Shown: positions 24,761 to 31,799 of the stretch, piece after piece
Layout: each line of letters starts with the position of its first letter
How positions within the stretch are numbered: the first letter of the stretch is position 1
NCBI RefSeq assembly: GCF_001425235.1
Contig: NZ_LMEA01000011.1
Span: 62,001 to 126,000 of the forward strand
Reading direction: 5' to 3'
Length of the DNA stretch: 64,000 nt
Origin: Devosia sp. Root413D1
Lineage (GTDB): Bacteria > Pseudomonadota > Alphaproteobacteria > Rhizobiales > Devosiaceae
Notes under the pieces: generated by a model
What the model was told of the DNA's origin: nothing
The model's database searches: none
The model's input: the letters and a program-made list of their open reading frames with translations, nothing else
Made by a program: the position numbers and the translations under genes

Positions 24761-25531
24761 CTACGCCCGCCGATTGGCGTAGACCTTCATCGAACCGGAC
24801 AGGTACTCGGCGAACCCCGGCTCGATCGCCTCATAGCGGGCGATGAAATCGGGGTGCGAGAGATAGAGGTCGGCGAGGCCGGCATAGGCCTCTGGCGGGC
24901 ACGGCCTGCCCCACATCTGAGACACCCACGCCCGATGCCGCTCGAGCAATGGATCGAGGCTGGGTGAGCCCATCGGCAAGCCGCGGCGCAGACCCTCGGC
25001 CAATCCCTGCTCCATGTCGTGCAGCTCCTGGTTGAGCTCAAGCTTTTCGGCTTCCGACAGGCTTTCATACTTGTGCTTGCTGAGCGCGATGCGCTCCGGC
25101 ATGTCGCCACCGTACTGTTCGACCAGCCAGGCCTCGTACTCGGCCTGCTTGTCGGGCGAGATGCCCTTGTACAAATCCGCGTTTCTCATCGCGCGATCTC
25201 CTTCCAGACTGGCGATCGTGCGGTCGATCGTCCGGACAAGTTGGGCATAGCGCTTCGCTTCCTCGTTCAGCCGCTCGCGCTGCAGGCGCAGCGCTTGCAG
25301 TCGGTCGAAGCCCGGCGCATCGAGGATGGCGCCGATCTCTCCCAGCGGGATGCCGAGCTCTCGATGCAGCAGGATCTGCTGCAACCGCAGCAGTTCCTCC
25401 TGTCCGTAGTAGCGATAGCGGTTCTGCCCGGTGAACGCGGGGCGCAGAAGGCCGATCTGGTCGTAGTGGTGCAGCGTCCGGACCGATACCCCAGAAAGCT
25501 TCGCAACCTCTTTGACCGTCAGTGTTTTCAT
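24761..25531 (-). CDS. MerR family regulator with TipAS-type effector domain
   Basis: A 256-residue regulator. Residues 1-70 form the winged helix (LTVKEVAKLSGVSVRTLHHY, DQIGLLRP), residues 75-115 the coiled coil, and residues 120-256 a TipAS antibiotic-recognition domain (YESLSEAEKLELNQ, LADLYLSHPDFIARYEAIEPG). TipA-type proteins bind thiopeptides and other drugs and activate their own promoter. The promoter at 25556-25586 has the 19-bp spacer that MerR activators need. In Caulobacter the relative SkgA controls catalase; no such target is nearby. Confidence 0.92.
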   Translation of the reverse strand: MKTLTVKEVAKLSGVSVRTLHHYDQIGLLRPAFTGQNRYRYYGQEELLRLQQILLHRELGIPLGEIGAILDAPGFDRLQALRLQRERLNEEAKRYAQLVRTIDRTIASLEGDRAMRNADLYKGISPDKQAEYEAWLVEQYGGDMPERIALSKHKYESLSEAEKLELNQELHDMEQGLAEGLRRGLPMGSPSLDPLLERHRAWVSQMWGRPCPPEAYAGLADLYLSHPDFIARYEAIEPGFAEYLSGSMKVYANRRA

Positions 25532-25555
25532 CGCACGCGTTCTCCGCGGGATAAG

Positions 25556-25586
25556 GGGATAGTCCCTGACGCTACGTGAGGGTCAA
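25556..25586 (-). promoter_or_regulatory. MerR-type promoter with 19-bp spacer and operator
   Basis: On the minus strand a -35 box TTGACC (25581-25586) and a -10 box TATCCC (25556-25561) are 19 bp apart. The spacer contains an inverted repeat, CCCTCACG and CGTCAGGG, with a three-base centre and one mismatch. The overlong spacer with internal dyad is the hallmark of promoters remodelled by MerR activators, here most likely autoregulation of the gene at 24761. Confidence 0.78.
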
Positions 25587-25715
25587 TATCGATTTGCGCA
25601 GAAGCTGCGACGCCGAGCTTCACACCGCATCAACCAGCCCTCCCGCTATCCCCGGTAAATGTGGAAACTCGGTATTTCGTCGGCCGTTTCTCCCCGACAG
25701 ACTGGGAGCGCTTTC

Positions 25716-25734
25716 AGCATTTCGGCGAAATGCT
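25716..25734. other. small perfect hairpin upstream of the gene at 25755
   Basis: AGCATTTC and GAAATGCT with a three-base loop, 20 bases ahead of the start codon. It could be an operator or a leader hairpin. The remainder of the 170-bp gap after the MerR promoter shows nothing else. Confidence 0.35.
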
Positions 25735-25754
25735 CCAGACGTCTGCGAGGTGAA

Positions 25755-26117
25755 ATGGCCCAACGGATCGACATTCAAGACCTGCTCATCTGGGCCTTTC
25801 GCCACCAGTCGGTGGAGACGGCGGCCGGGGCCGATCCGGACGCGTTGACGGTCTACTGGGCAGTACTTGCCCTGCCGGTGCCGCACGCCACGGTGATCCG
25901 CCGTTTCGCCCGCGAGGCGCGCCGCCCCGATTGGCACGCTGCCCATACCCGCTGCGTTTCGCTCGACGGCGTCCGCCGGTCGCGCCGGCTCTACACCGAA
26001 TGGGTCCGGGCATTGGTGGTCCTGCAGCGCACGCTCGAAGGCGCGCTCGGTCGCTTCACCGTCACCGGCCCCAGCCTCGACGACCAGCCCTGGCTACGCG
26101 AGCGCCTGCGGGCTTAG
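25755..26117 (+). CDS. hypothetical protein, mainly helical
   Basis: A 120-residue basic protein that begins AQRIDIQDLLIWAFRHQSVE and has mainly helical character, with several tryptophans and arginine pairs (RRFAREARRPDW, RRSRRLYTEWVRAL). GAGG precedes the ATG at 25755. I do not recognise the family; proteins with this beginning occur in Hyphomicrobiales. It ends with a four-base overlap with the convergent gene at 26114. Function unknown. Confidence 0.65.
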   Translation: MAQRIDIQDLLIWAFRHQSVETAAGADPDALTVYWAVLALPVPHATVIRRFAREARRPDWHAAHTRCVSLDGVRRSRRLYTEWVRALVVLQRTLEGALGRFTVTGPSLDDQPWLRERLRA

Positions 26118-26590
26118 CCACACTGCCGCACTAACCGAGACAGCGCGTCCGATGAACCGGTGAGACCGAAGCTGTGGATCGGATAGCGACCGTCGGCATC
26201 GACGACGCTCAGCCCCTCGCCCGACTTCAGCAGCGCTATCAGCGGTCCGTTCGCCGGCACCTCGCTGGCGAACAAGCCATCCATTTCCTGGTAGCTCATC
26301 GACAGCCGCTGGGTAGAGACCCCCACAGTAAAGTCGACATCGGTTACCTCGCCCAGGTCCGTTGACCGCTCGGCGCCCGCTGCGAGGTCATAGCGGATGA
26401 ACACCTCACCGGCCGAGCAGGTGAGGAACAGGTAGGTATCCGGCCGATCCGTGGCGCAGGCAGCGACAGTGAACACCAGTCCGCCCTCGTCCTCCTGTGC
26501 GCCCGCCGTCCAGGTCTCACAGGCCTCCTCGGCCACCGCCGGCACCACCCCTAGCAGCAGGGCGGCCGCGAAAAGCGCCAGCCGCATCAT
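26114..26590 (-). CDS. exported hypothetical protein
   Basis: A 158-residue protein with a signal peptide (MMRLALFAAALLLGVVPAVA, cleavage before EEAC). The mature part has four cysteines (EACETWTAG, VAACATDRP, LTCSAG and VRQCG at the very end), suggesting two disulfides, and a beta-rich pattern somewhat like invasion-associated locus B proteins, though I cannot confirm that. Start codons at 26590 and 26587 are both possible; the first overlaps the stop of the upstream gene. Predicted periplasmic. Function unknown. Confidence 0.7.
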   Translation of the reverse strand: MMRLALFAAALLLGVVPAVAEEACETWTAGAQEDEGGLVFTVAACATDRPDTYLFLTCSAGEVFIRYDLAAGAERSTDLGEVTDVDFTVGVSTQRLSMSYQEMDGLFASEVPANGPLIALLKSGEGLSVVDADGRYPIHSFGLTGSSDALSRLVRQCG

Positions 26591-26874
26591 GGTGCTTCGC
26601 CGAGATAGCTGACCTCGATTCGCTGGAACAGCGGGCCTTCCTTCATGGTGCCGAGCCACTTGTCGAATTCGGCAACATCCTTGAAACCCGCCTTCTTCGC
26701 ATCCGCCTCGGTCACGGCGGATGGCGACATGTCGTCGATCCGGCCGATCTGCAGCAACCCCACCTTGGTCTTCAGCGTCCCGCCCGGCTTCACTGTCGGC
26801 CTGGTCCAGCGTCGGAACTGCAGCGTGACATCGCCGCGCTTGATCGCCTCCAGCACCTCGAGCTTCAGCAGCAT
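26587..26874 (-). CDS. ASCH/PUA-like small protein
   Basis: A 95-residue protein that resembles ASCH-domain proteins: MLLKLEVLEAIKRGDVTLQF followed by RRWTRPTVKPGGTLKTKVG, then IGRIDDMS and a final RIEVSYLG strand. The ASCH fold is linked to RNA or modified-base binding; no activity is proven for this type. GGAGGA lies seven bases ahead of the ATG at 26874. It overlaps the exported-protein gene (ATGATG/TGA), so both are translated from one transcript. Confidence 0.72.
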   Translation of the reverse strand: MLLKLEVLEAIKRGDVTLQFRRWTRPTVKPGGTLKTKVGLLQIGRIDDMSPSAVTEADAKKAGFKDVAEFDKWLGTMKEGPLFQRIEVSYLGEAP

Positions 26875-26893
26875 AGATCTTTCCTCCAAAAGC

Positions 26894-26915
26894 TGGCGCG
26901 GGCGTTAGGGCTCGA
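26894..26915 (+). other. degenerate copy of the tRNA-Leu 3' end (possible attachment-site remnant)
   Basis: Compared with 30644-30665 (CCA end and T-arm of the tRNA-Leu gene, same orientation), 18 of 22 positions are identical by eye. It lies in the 277-bp gap ahead of the TPR gene, so the two copies would bracket the whole TPR-peptide-YcaO-TfuA block. The match is imperfect and no integrase is present, so this may be chance in GC-rich DNA. The rest of the gap 26875-27151 shows no gene I can support. Confidence 0.3.
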
Positions 26916-27151
26916 GATCGAGGACGCTTGCGGAACCCTGCGTCCGAGGGCCCTGCAGAACGTTCCGCCCCTGCCCTTTCAAGCCTTCCGATGTCCGGCG
27001 GGCCGGTGTCAAGGTCGCAGCTCGACGGCTCGAGGACCGCCTGAGCTTTCGGAGCGACGGTTGCGGTGAAGGACTACGCGCTGACCACATCTGGCCGAAA
27101 GCGGCATCGCGAGCAGCTGCCCGAAGCTCGCATCTGTGAACTGGGAGTTGA

Positions 27152-28507
27152 ATGACCTCAGCGATGCCCCAGCAAACTTCATTAGTTGCAGATATCGTCG
27201 TCTCGGTACTTCCGCGCGCAAGAAATAGCGGCTACGGTCAGGACAGGAGACGGCCATTCAATTCAATCGGATTTCCTGATGTGAGAACTGACCTGTCACA
27301 GCCCCCGGGAACAGTTGCAGAACGAACGACCGGCACTATTCCTCGACTTCTGATTGTTCCACCACGCCACAGCTCGCCACTGGTTGACGTACAAGATCAC
27401 AAGATCGCGCTGTCGCTTGTCACAGATGTTACGCTCAGCCTCTGCAGGAGCCACCTCTACGAGGTAATCGCGCCACACTCGGCAATGAAGCTGACGAGCG
27501 GTCCAATCTGGGAAGAGATGCTCCCCGCCGACTACGTCGTTCTGACTGACGTCGTGCTTTGCCAACGAGAGCTGCCATTTGCGTTGATGAGTATCGACGT
27601 GGTCGCAACGGGTCTGGGCCGGCGAATCTACCGCAGTGAAGTCGAGCTGCGCTCGGGTGCGCTGCAAGGCATCCATGACAGTTTTTGCGCAGTACTCGTC
27701 GATAAGATCTGCGGCGAAATCGGCGCCTACGAGTTGCAGCAATACCGACGGACCGGCGCCGCATCGGCATATGTCCACTACCTGATCGCCATGCAACGGC
27801 GGGATCGCAACGATCTCAACTCCTTGCTTCGCGCCCAGAAATCGCTGGAGCGCTCGATCCAGTTGTCGCCGGACTTTGCGCCGGCGCTGGCCCAGCTGGC
27901 GCGAACCAAGACACTGGAGTGGCTGGAGCGCGGCAGCGCGGATCGCACGCTGCTACACGAAGCTCGACATCTGGCGCAGCGCGCTTACGGCTATGAACCG
28001 AACGACAGCGCCAGCCTGCGCGAGATCGGCCACGCCACATTGTACCTGCATGACCTCGCCGGCGCCCGTGAGCTTTTCGAGGCGGCCCATGAGTTCGCCC
28101 CGAACCATGCTGACCTGCTTGTCGACCAGGCAGACGTTCTCACCCACCTGTCCCGGCACGACGAAGCCGAAGCCAAGATCTCGCGGGCTCTTTCCCTCAA
28201 TCCGCTGGCACCGGACGACTATTACTGGATCGCCGGAGCCGTCAGCTTCTTCCGGGGCGAATACCGACAGGCCCTGACGAGATTGTCAGCGATGAAGTCC
28301 CCGGGGCTGGCGCTGCGCCTGATGGCAGCCTCCGCGGCGATGCTGAACGACAAGCAGGCTGCGGCAGCATACCGGGAGCAAGCGTTGGCCCGGGATCCCG
28401 GGTTCACGGTTGAAAAGTGGCAAAGCCTCTATCCGGCCCCCAATCCGGACGACACGGCGCACTATCTCAACGCTTTGCTTTTGGCTGGCTTCTCTCGCCA
28501 CGCCTAA
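27152..28507 (+). CDS. TolB-like/TPR protein at the head of the YcaO-TfuA operon
   Basis: A 451-residue protein without DNA-binding or cyclase domain. Residues 60-190 resemble the TolB/FlgO-like segment of CadC-type proteins (HKIALSLVTDVTLSLCRS, ADYVVLTDVVLC, GLGRRIYRSEVELRSG). From about 200 on it has TPR repeats (SIQLSPDFAPALAQLARTK, AYGYEPNDSASLREIG, AHEFAPNHADLLVDQADVL, ALSLNPLAPDDYYWIAGAV). The ATG has GGGAG five bases upstream. A hand count of 27181-27300 gives 60 G+C in 120, well below neighbouring genes (e.g. 40 of 60 at 6541-6600), which suggests transfer. It lies 54 bp ahead of the peptide gene. A role as regulator or scaffold of that system is inference. Confidence 0.78.
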   Translation: MTSAMPQQTSLVADIVVSVLPRARNSGYGQDRRRPFNSIGFPDVRTDLSQPPGTVAERTTGTIPRLLIVPPRHSSPLVDVQDHKIALSLVTDVTLSLCRSHLYEVIAPHSAMKLTSGPIWEEMLPADYVVLTDVVLCQRELPFALMSIDVVATGLGRRIYRSEVELRSGALQGIHDSFCAVLVDKICGEIGAYELQQYRRTGAASAYVHYLIAMQRRDRNDLNSLLRAQKSLERSIQLSPDFAPALAQLARTKTLEWLERGSADRTLLHEARHLAQRAYGYEPNDSASLREIGHATLYLHDLAGARELFEAAHEFAPNHADLLVDQADVLTHLSRHDEAEAKISRALSLNPLAPDDYYWIAGAVSFFRGEYRQALTRLSAMKSPGLALRLMAASAAMLNDKQAAAAYREQALARDPGFTVEKWQSLYPAPNPDDTAHYLNALLLAGFSRHA

Positions 28508-28531
28508 ACTCTATCTTAATTCGATTGTGGG

Positions 28532-28554
28532 CCTCCTGCGGTGTCATCAGGAGG
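28532..28554 (+). promoter_or_regulatory. hairpin that hides the ribosome site of the peptide gene
   Basis: CCTCCTG (28532-28538) is the perfect complement of CAGGAGG (28548-28554), with a nine-base loop. The right arm contains the AGGAGG that serves the TTG start at 28562. Folding of the RNA would therefore block initiation until it is opened by a ribosome, a protein or temperature. Confidence 0.7.
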
Positions 28555-28561
28555 ATTGCAA

Positions 28562-28657
28562 TTGAACACTTCATCCGCTTCGCCGAAGATCGCCCAGGTT
28601 GCCAAGGCCCTGCCGGCTCTGCCCCGCATTCCCAGCCGCAAGTTCTTCCGGCAGTAA
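28562..28657 (+). CDS. 31-residue basic peptide, candidate RiPP precursor
   Basis: A short gene starting with TTG, seven bases after a full AGGAGG, and ending three bases before the YcaO start. The peptide begins MNTSSASPK and ends IPSRKFFRQ. It has six Lys/Arg and no acidic residue or cysteine, with a Ser/Thr-rich first third and an Ala/Leu/Pro-rich middle. The perfect ribosome site, the lack of a separate site for the YcaO gene and the tight spacing argue that it is translated and coupled to YcaO. A precursor for YcaO-TfuA modification is the best reading; a mere leader peptide for coupled translation is the alternative. Confidence 0.62.
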   Translation: MNTSSASPKIAQVAKALPALPRIPSRKFFRQ

Positions 28658-28660
28658 TCG

Positions 28661-29857
28661 GTGGACGGCGCCGTTTCGACGCCGTCAAGCTGGTTTGAGT
28701 ATGGCGAACGCAATACGCCGGCCGCGCTGACCGTTGAGCGATTGCGGCCGCATCTTGCCTCGCTCGGCATCACCCGACTGGCGCGCCAGACTGGCCTCGA
28801 CCGTATTGGCATCCCCTGCTTCTCAGCCATTCGGCCCGCTGGACTGACGCTTAGCGTCAGCCAGGGAAAGGGGCGCGACGATGCCAGCGCCATGGCATCG
28901 GCGCTGATGGAGGCCGCCGAGTTCACCATTGCCGAGCGATCGGAAGTCCCTTCGCGGCTTGCCACTGCCGATGCCCTTCGGCTGGCCGGCGAGAGCTACT
29001 ACGATGCGGCCCGCCTCTTGCCACCCGATCGCCCGCTGCCCACCGGCGCGCCGATCCGCTGGCTGCAGGGAAGCAGTTGGCCCCACAATGAGCCCCTCTG
29101 GATCCCCCGCGACGCCCTGACGATCGGCGAGGACGCCGCCGACCTGCCGGAAGTTGGCCGCAGCACCAACGGCCTCGCCTCGGGCAACACCACTGAGGAA
29201 GCGCTGTTTCACGCCATCTGCGAGCTGGTGGAGCGAGACGCCACCTCCCTGTGGTCACTCCTCCCCGACGCCGCGAGGCTCGCGACGGAGTTCCCGATCG
29301 AGGCCGTGGATGATGCCGTGATCAGGGCATTCGGCAAACAGATAGGGGATGCCGACCTCGAGCTTCGGCTGTTCGACCAGACCACGAACCTCGGCGTTCC
29401 GTGCGTCATGGCAGTGATCAGCGAGCGTGCCTCCGACACCGCCAGATTGTTCGATATCGCCGCCGGCTATGGCTGCCACCCGACTGGCACCCGCGCCATT
29501 GGCCGCGCCATCACCGAAGCGGCGCAGACCAGAATTACCAACATCGCGGGCGGTCGGGACGATTTCCTGCCCGCCGAGTATTTCGAGCAGGCAGACGAGT
29601 CGATCGCGTTCCTGGAGCATCCTGGCCCAGGCGAGGCGCGCCCCCCCGCTTGGCTGCCCCCTGATACGCCATTGCCGCAATTGCTCGAGCAGTTGGCGGA
29701 GCGCATTGGGCCGACCGCCGAGATCGTCTGGAGCGAACTGGGCGGTGCCCCCTACGGCATCTCAGTGGTGCGGGCGCTTTCTGCGGTGCTCGAGGACAGG
29801 GAAACCAACGTCAACTGGTCACCTGGTCGGCGGGCGCTCGAGGTGCTGGCGCTATGA
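28661..29857 (+). CDS. YcaO-domain cyclodehydratase/thioamidation enzyme
   Basis: A 398-residue YcaO protein, which activates a peptide amide with ATP. ATP and magnesium motifs are present: SQGKGRDDASAMASALME (residues 67-84), the glutamates of TTEEALFHAICELVERDA (178-194), and GCHPTGTRAIGRAITEAAQT (271-290). The C-terminus (RRALEVLAL) lacks the PxPxP tail typical of azoline-forming YcaO enzymes, and a TfuA gene follows with an ATGA overlap. That pairing is known from thioamide-forming systems. Start is GTG at 28661; there is no good ribosome site of its own, so coupling to the peptide gene is likely. Confidence 0.92.
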   Translation: MDGAVSTPSSWFEYGERNTPAALTVERLRPHLASLGITRLARQTGLDRIGIPCFSAIRPAGLTLSVSQGKGRDDASAMASALMEAAEFTIAERSEVPSRLATADALRLAGESYYDAARLLPPDRPLPTGAPIRWLQGSSWPHNEPLWIPRDALTIGEDAADLPEVGRSTNGLASGNTTEEALFHAICELVERDATSLWSLLPDAARLATEFPIEAVDDAVIRAFGKQIGDADLELRLFDQTTNLGVPCVMAVISERASDTARLFDIAAGYGCHPTGTRAIGRAITEAAQTRITNIAGGRDDFLPAEYFEQADESIAFLEHPGPGEARPPAWLPPDTPLPQLLEQLAERIGPTAEIVWSELGGAPYGISVVRALSAVLEDRETNVNWSPGRRALEVLAL

Positions 29858-30549
29858 GGGTGCTGTTCGTCGGGCCATCGCTTTACGGCGAAACGCCGGA
29901 TCTGGCGGGTATCTCGATCCGCCCGCCGGCAAAGCAGGGAGACATCGCCCAAGCCGTCCTCGACGGCGCCGAGGCCATCGGCCTGGTTGATGGTTTTTTC
30001 GATGCCGTGGCGGCGCCGTGGCACAAGGAAATCCTCTTCGCCCTCGCACGCGGGGTGACCATGCTCGGATCATCCTCGATGGGGGCGCTTCGTGCGGCCG
30101 AATGCGCGGCGTTCGGCATGGTTCCCATCGGCGAAATTGCCCAGGCGTACTACAGCGGGGCTCTCGACGATGATGCCGCGGTCGCGATTTCCCACGGCCC
30201 CGAAGAACTCGGCTACCCTCCGTTGACCGAGCCGCTGGTCAACGTAAAGCCGACGCTCGATCGATTGCGCCACCGGCAACTTATCTCCGAGGCGGAACAG
30301 CTGCGCATCTGGGACCGAGCCTGTCGGCTCTATTTCAAGGACCGCCCGCTGGAAGCGCTGCTCCCCCCAGACGAGCGCCAGGAAATCCTTGCCGCCTATC
30401 GCGAGCACCGGGTCAACCGCAAGGCCGAGGACGCGCTGCTGCTGATCGCCGAGCTGAAGCGCAGCACCGTACGCGGCAGCCCGCCCTCGGTAGAGCCGCA
30501 GCATCCTTCGTTCTTTTCCAGGCACATCCTCCCTGGCATGCTCGGGTGA
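29854..30549 (+). CDS. TfuA-like protein
   Basis: A 231-residue TfuA-domain protein (family named after the trifolitoxin locus of Rhizobium). The conserved blocks are all visible: VGPSLYG at the start, RPPAKQGDIAQAVLDGAEAI (23-42), APWHKEILFALARGV (54-68) and GSSSMGALRAAECAAFGMV (72-90). TfuA proteins assist YcaO enzymes, probably by delivering sulfide in backbone thioamide formation. It overlaps the YcaO gene by four bases. After it comes a 94-bp gap and then the tRNA-Leu gene on the other strand. No transporter or protease gene is in the cluster. Confidence 0.92.
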   Translation: MRVLFVGPSLYGETPDLAGISIRPPAKQGDIAQAVLDGAEAIGLVDGFFDAVAAPWHKEILFALARGVTMLGSSSMGALRAAECAAFGMVPIGEIAQAYYSGALDDDAAVAISHGPEELGYPPLTEPLVNVKPTLDRLRHRQLISEAEQLRIWDRACRLYFKDRPLEALLPPDERQEILAAYREHRVNRKAEDALLLIAELKRSTVRGSPPSVEPQHPSFFSRHILPGMLG

Positions 30550-30643
30550 CGCCAGTTGCGTTCAACGAGCGAGACATCAGGCCCACGGTCAGCCACACTG
30601 CCCCACCGGCTCAACGGCCATGCGGATGATTCCGATCTTTGAG

Positions 30644-30729
30644 TGGTGCGGGCGGTGGGACTCGAACCCACACGGGGATACCCCCTCCGGATTTTAAGTC
30701 CGGTATGTCTACCATTCCATCACGCCCGC
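30644..30729 (-). tRNA. tRNA-Leu (anticodon UAA)
   Basis: The 86-base cloverleaf reads GCGGGCG at the 5' end and CGCCCGC plus ACCA at the 3' end, so CCA is encoded. The anticodon stem CCGGA/TCCGG carries the loop CTTAAAA, giving anticodon TAA. A long variable arm (GGGG-TAT-CCCC) fits a class II leucine tRNA, and the T arm GTGGG-TTCGAGT-CCCAC is normal. Its 3' end points towards the TfuA gene. Confidence 0.95.
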
Positions 30730-30816
30730 GGCCGCTGAGCACTGCCACATCGGCTCGGACACTGACAACCACACAATTTGCCGCCATAGTCATTGGCGGC
30801 AGAAGGAGAGTGCACC

Positions 30817-31698
30817 GTGCCCAACGCGCGACCGAACCTGGTCGGAGTCAACATCTACGGCGGCCTTGGGAACCAGATGTTCCAGTACGCGGCCGGGTTG
30901 ACCCTGTCGGAGCGACTCGGGACGGAGCTGTGTTTCGACATCCGCCACTACGAGCGCAGGGATCGCGGCGACCGCCGGCTGGGCCTGCGCGACTTTGGCA
31001 TCGAGCTGCAATCGGCGCGGGTGCCGCCATTCAAGATCGGCCGCCGAATCGGCGCCGCGCTGCGGCTGTTGCCCAACCCCTTCCGCGGCGGCTCACGACT
31101 CGTCAGCATCGAGGGGTTTGATCCACGGTTTTTCGAGTTGAAGGCCCCCGCCGCCTTGTCCGGCTTCTTCCAATCCTGGCACTATTTCGAAGGGCACGAG
31201 GCATCGGTTCGCCGGGCATTCGACGTGCAACGGCTCGCAACGCCGCGAACCGCCGAACTCGCCGCCGAGATCGCGGCGGCGAAAAACCCTGTCGCCGTCC
31301 ATATCCGGCGTGGCGATTACACTGACTCGCCCGAGACGATTGCCTTCTTCGGTCTGCTCCATGCCGACCACTATTTCAGGGCGAAATCCGCCCTGGAAGC
31401 GAGAGTGGAGGAGCCCACCTACTTCCTGTTCAGCGACGATGTCGACATCGCAAAAGCCGAACTGGCAGGCTGGCCGGGGTTGCGGCCGGTGACCGGCTTC
31501 TCGGCCTACGAGGATATGTTCCTCATGTCCTCGTGCCGGCACTTCATCATCGCGAACTCGACCTTCAGCTGGTGGGCCGCGTGGCTTGGCGCCGCGCCGG
31601 ACAAGCTGGTTATCGGGCCCCAGCAGTGGTTCGGGCCGGACTATCCGTATCCGGTCGATCCGACCGATCGCTCGCCGCCGGGCTGGCTTCTGGTCTGA
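30817..31698 (+). CDS. family 11 glycosyltransferase (alpha-1,2-fucosyltransferase type)
   Basis: A 293-residue GT11 enzyme. The N-terminal motif GGLGNQMFQYAAGLTLSERL and the donor-binding motif VAVHIRRGDY are diagnostic, and the later segment SRHFIIANSTFSWWAAWLG-like (SSCRHFIIANSTFSWWAA) completes the family pattern. GT11 members transfer fucose from GDP-fucose to surface glycans or lipopolysaccharide. The start is GTG at 30817 with AAGGAGAG six bases upstream. No other polysaccharide gene surrounds it, so the acceptor is unknown; the place next to a tRNA suggests acquisition. Confidence 0.92.
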   Translation: MPNARPNLVGVNIYGGLGNQMFQYAAGLTLSERLGTELCFDIRHYERRDRGDRRLGLRDFGIELQSARVPPFKIGRRIGAALRLLPNPFRGGSRLVSIEGFDPRFFELKAPAALSGFFQSWHYFEGHEASVRRAFDVQRLATPRTAELAAEIAAAKNPVAVHIRRGDYTDSPETIAFFGLLHADHYFRAKSALEARVEEPTYFLFSDDVDIAKAELAGWPGLRPVTGFSAYEDMFLMSSCRHFIIANSTFSWWAAWLGAAPDKLVIGPQQWFGPDYPYPVDPTDRSPPGWLLV

Positions 31699-31799
31699 AC
31701 CGTCAGTCATCGAGACTCATTGCGTGCCGTAAACCCTGACATCAGCCGTCAGGGTCGGTGCACTATCCCTGTCGCTCCAACCTGGCACAGGAGGCCGAC

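Noticed and set aside
26916-27151. A DNA-binding domain remnant upstream of the TPR gene
   Set aside because: I read all three forward frames; none shows a winged-helix pattern, and the TPR gene has its own good ribosome site.
30550-30643. A second precursor peptide or an export gene after TfuA
   Set aside because: The 94 bases contain no frame with a ribosome site and only a four-pair hairpin.
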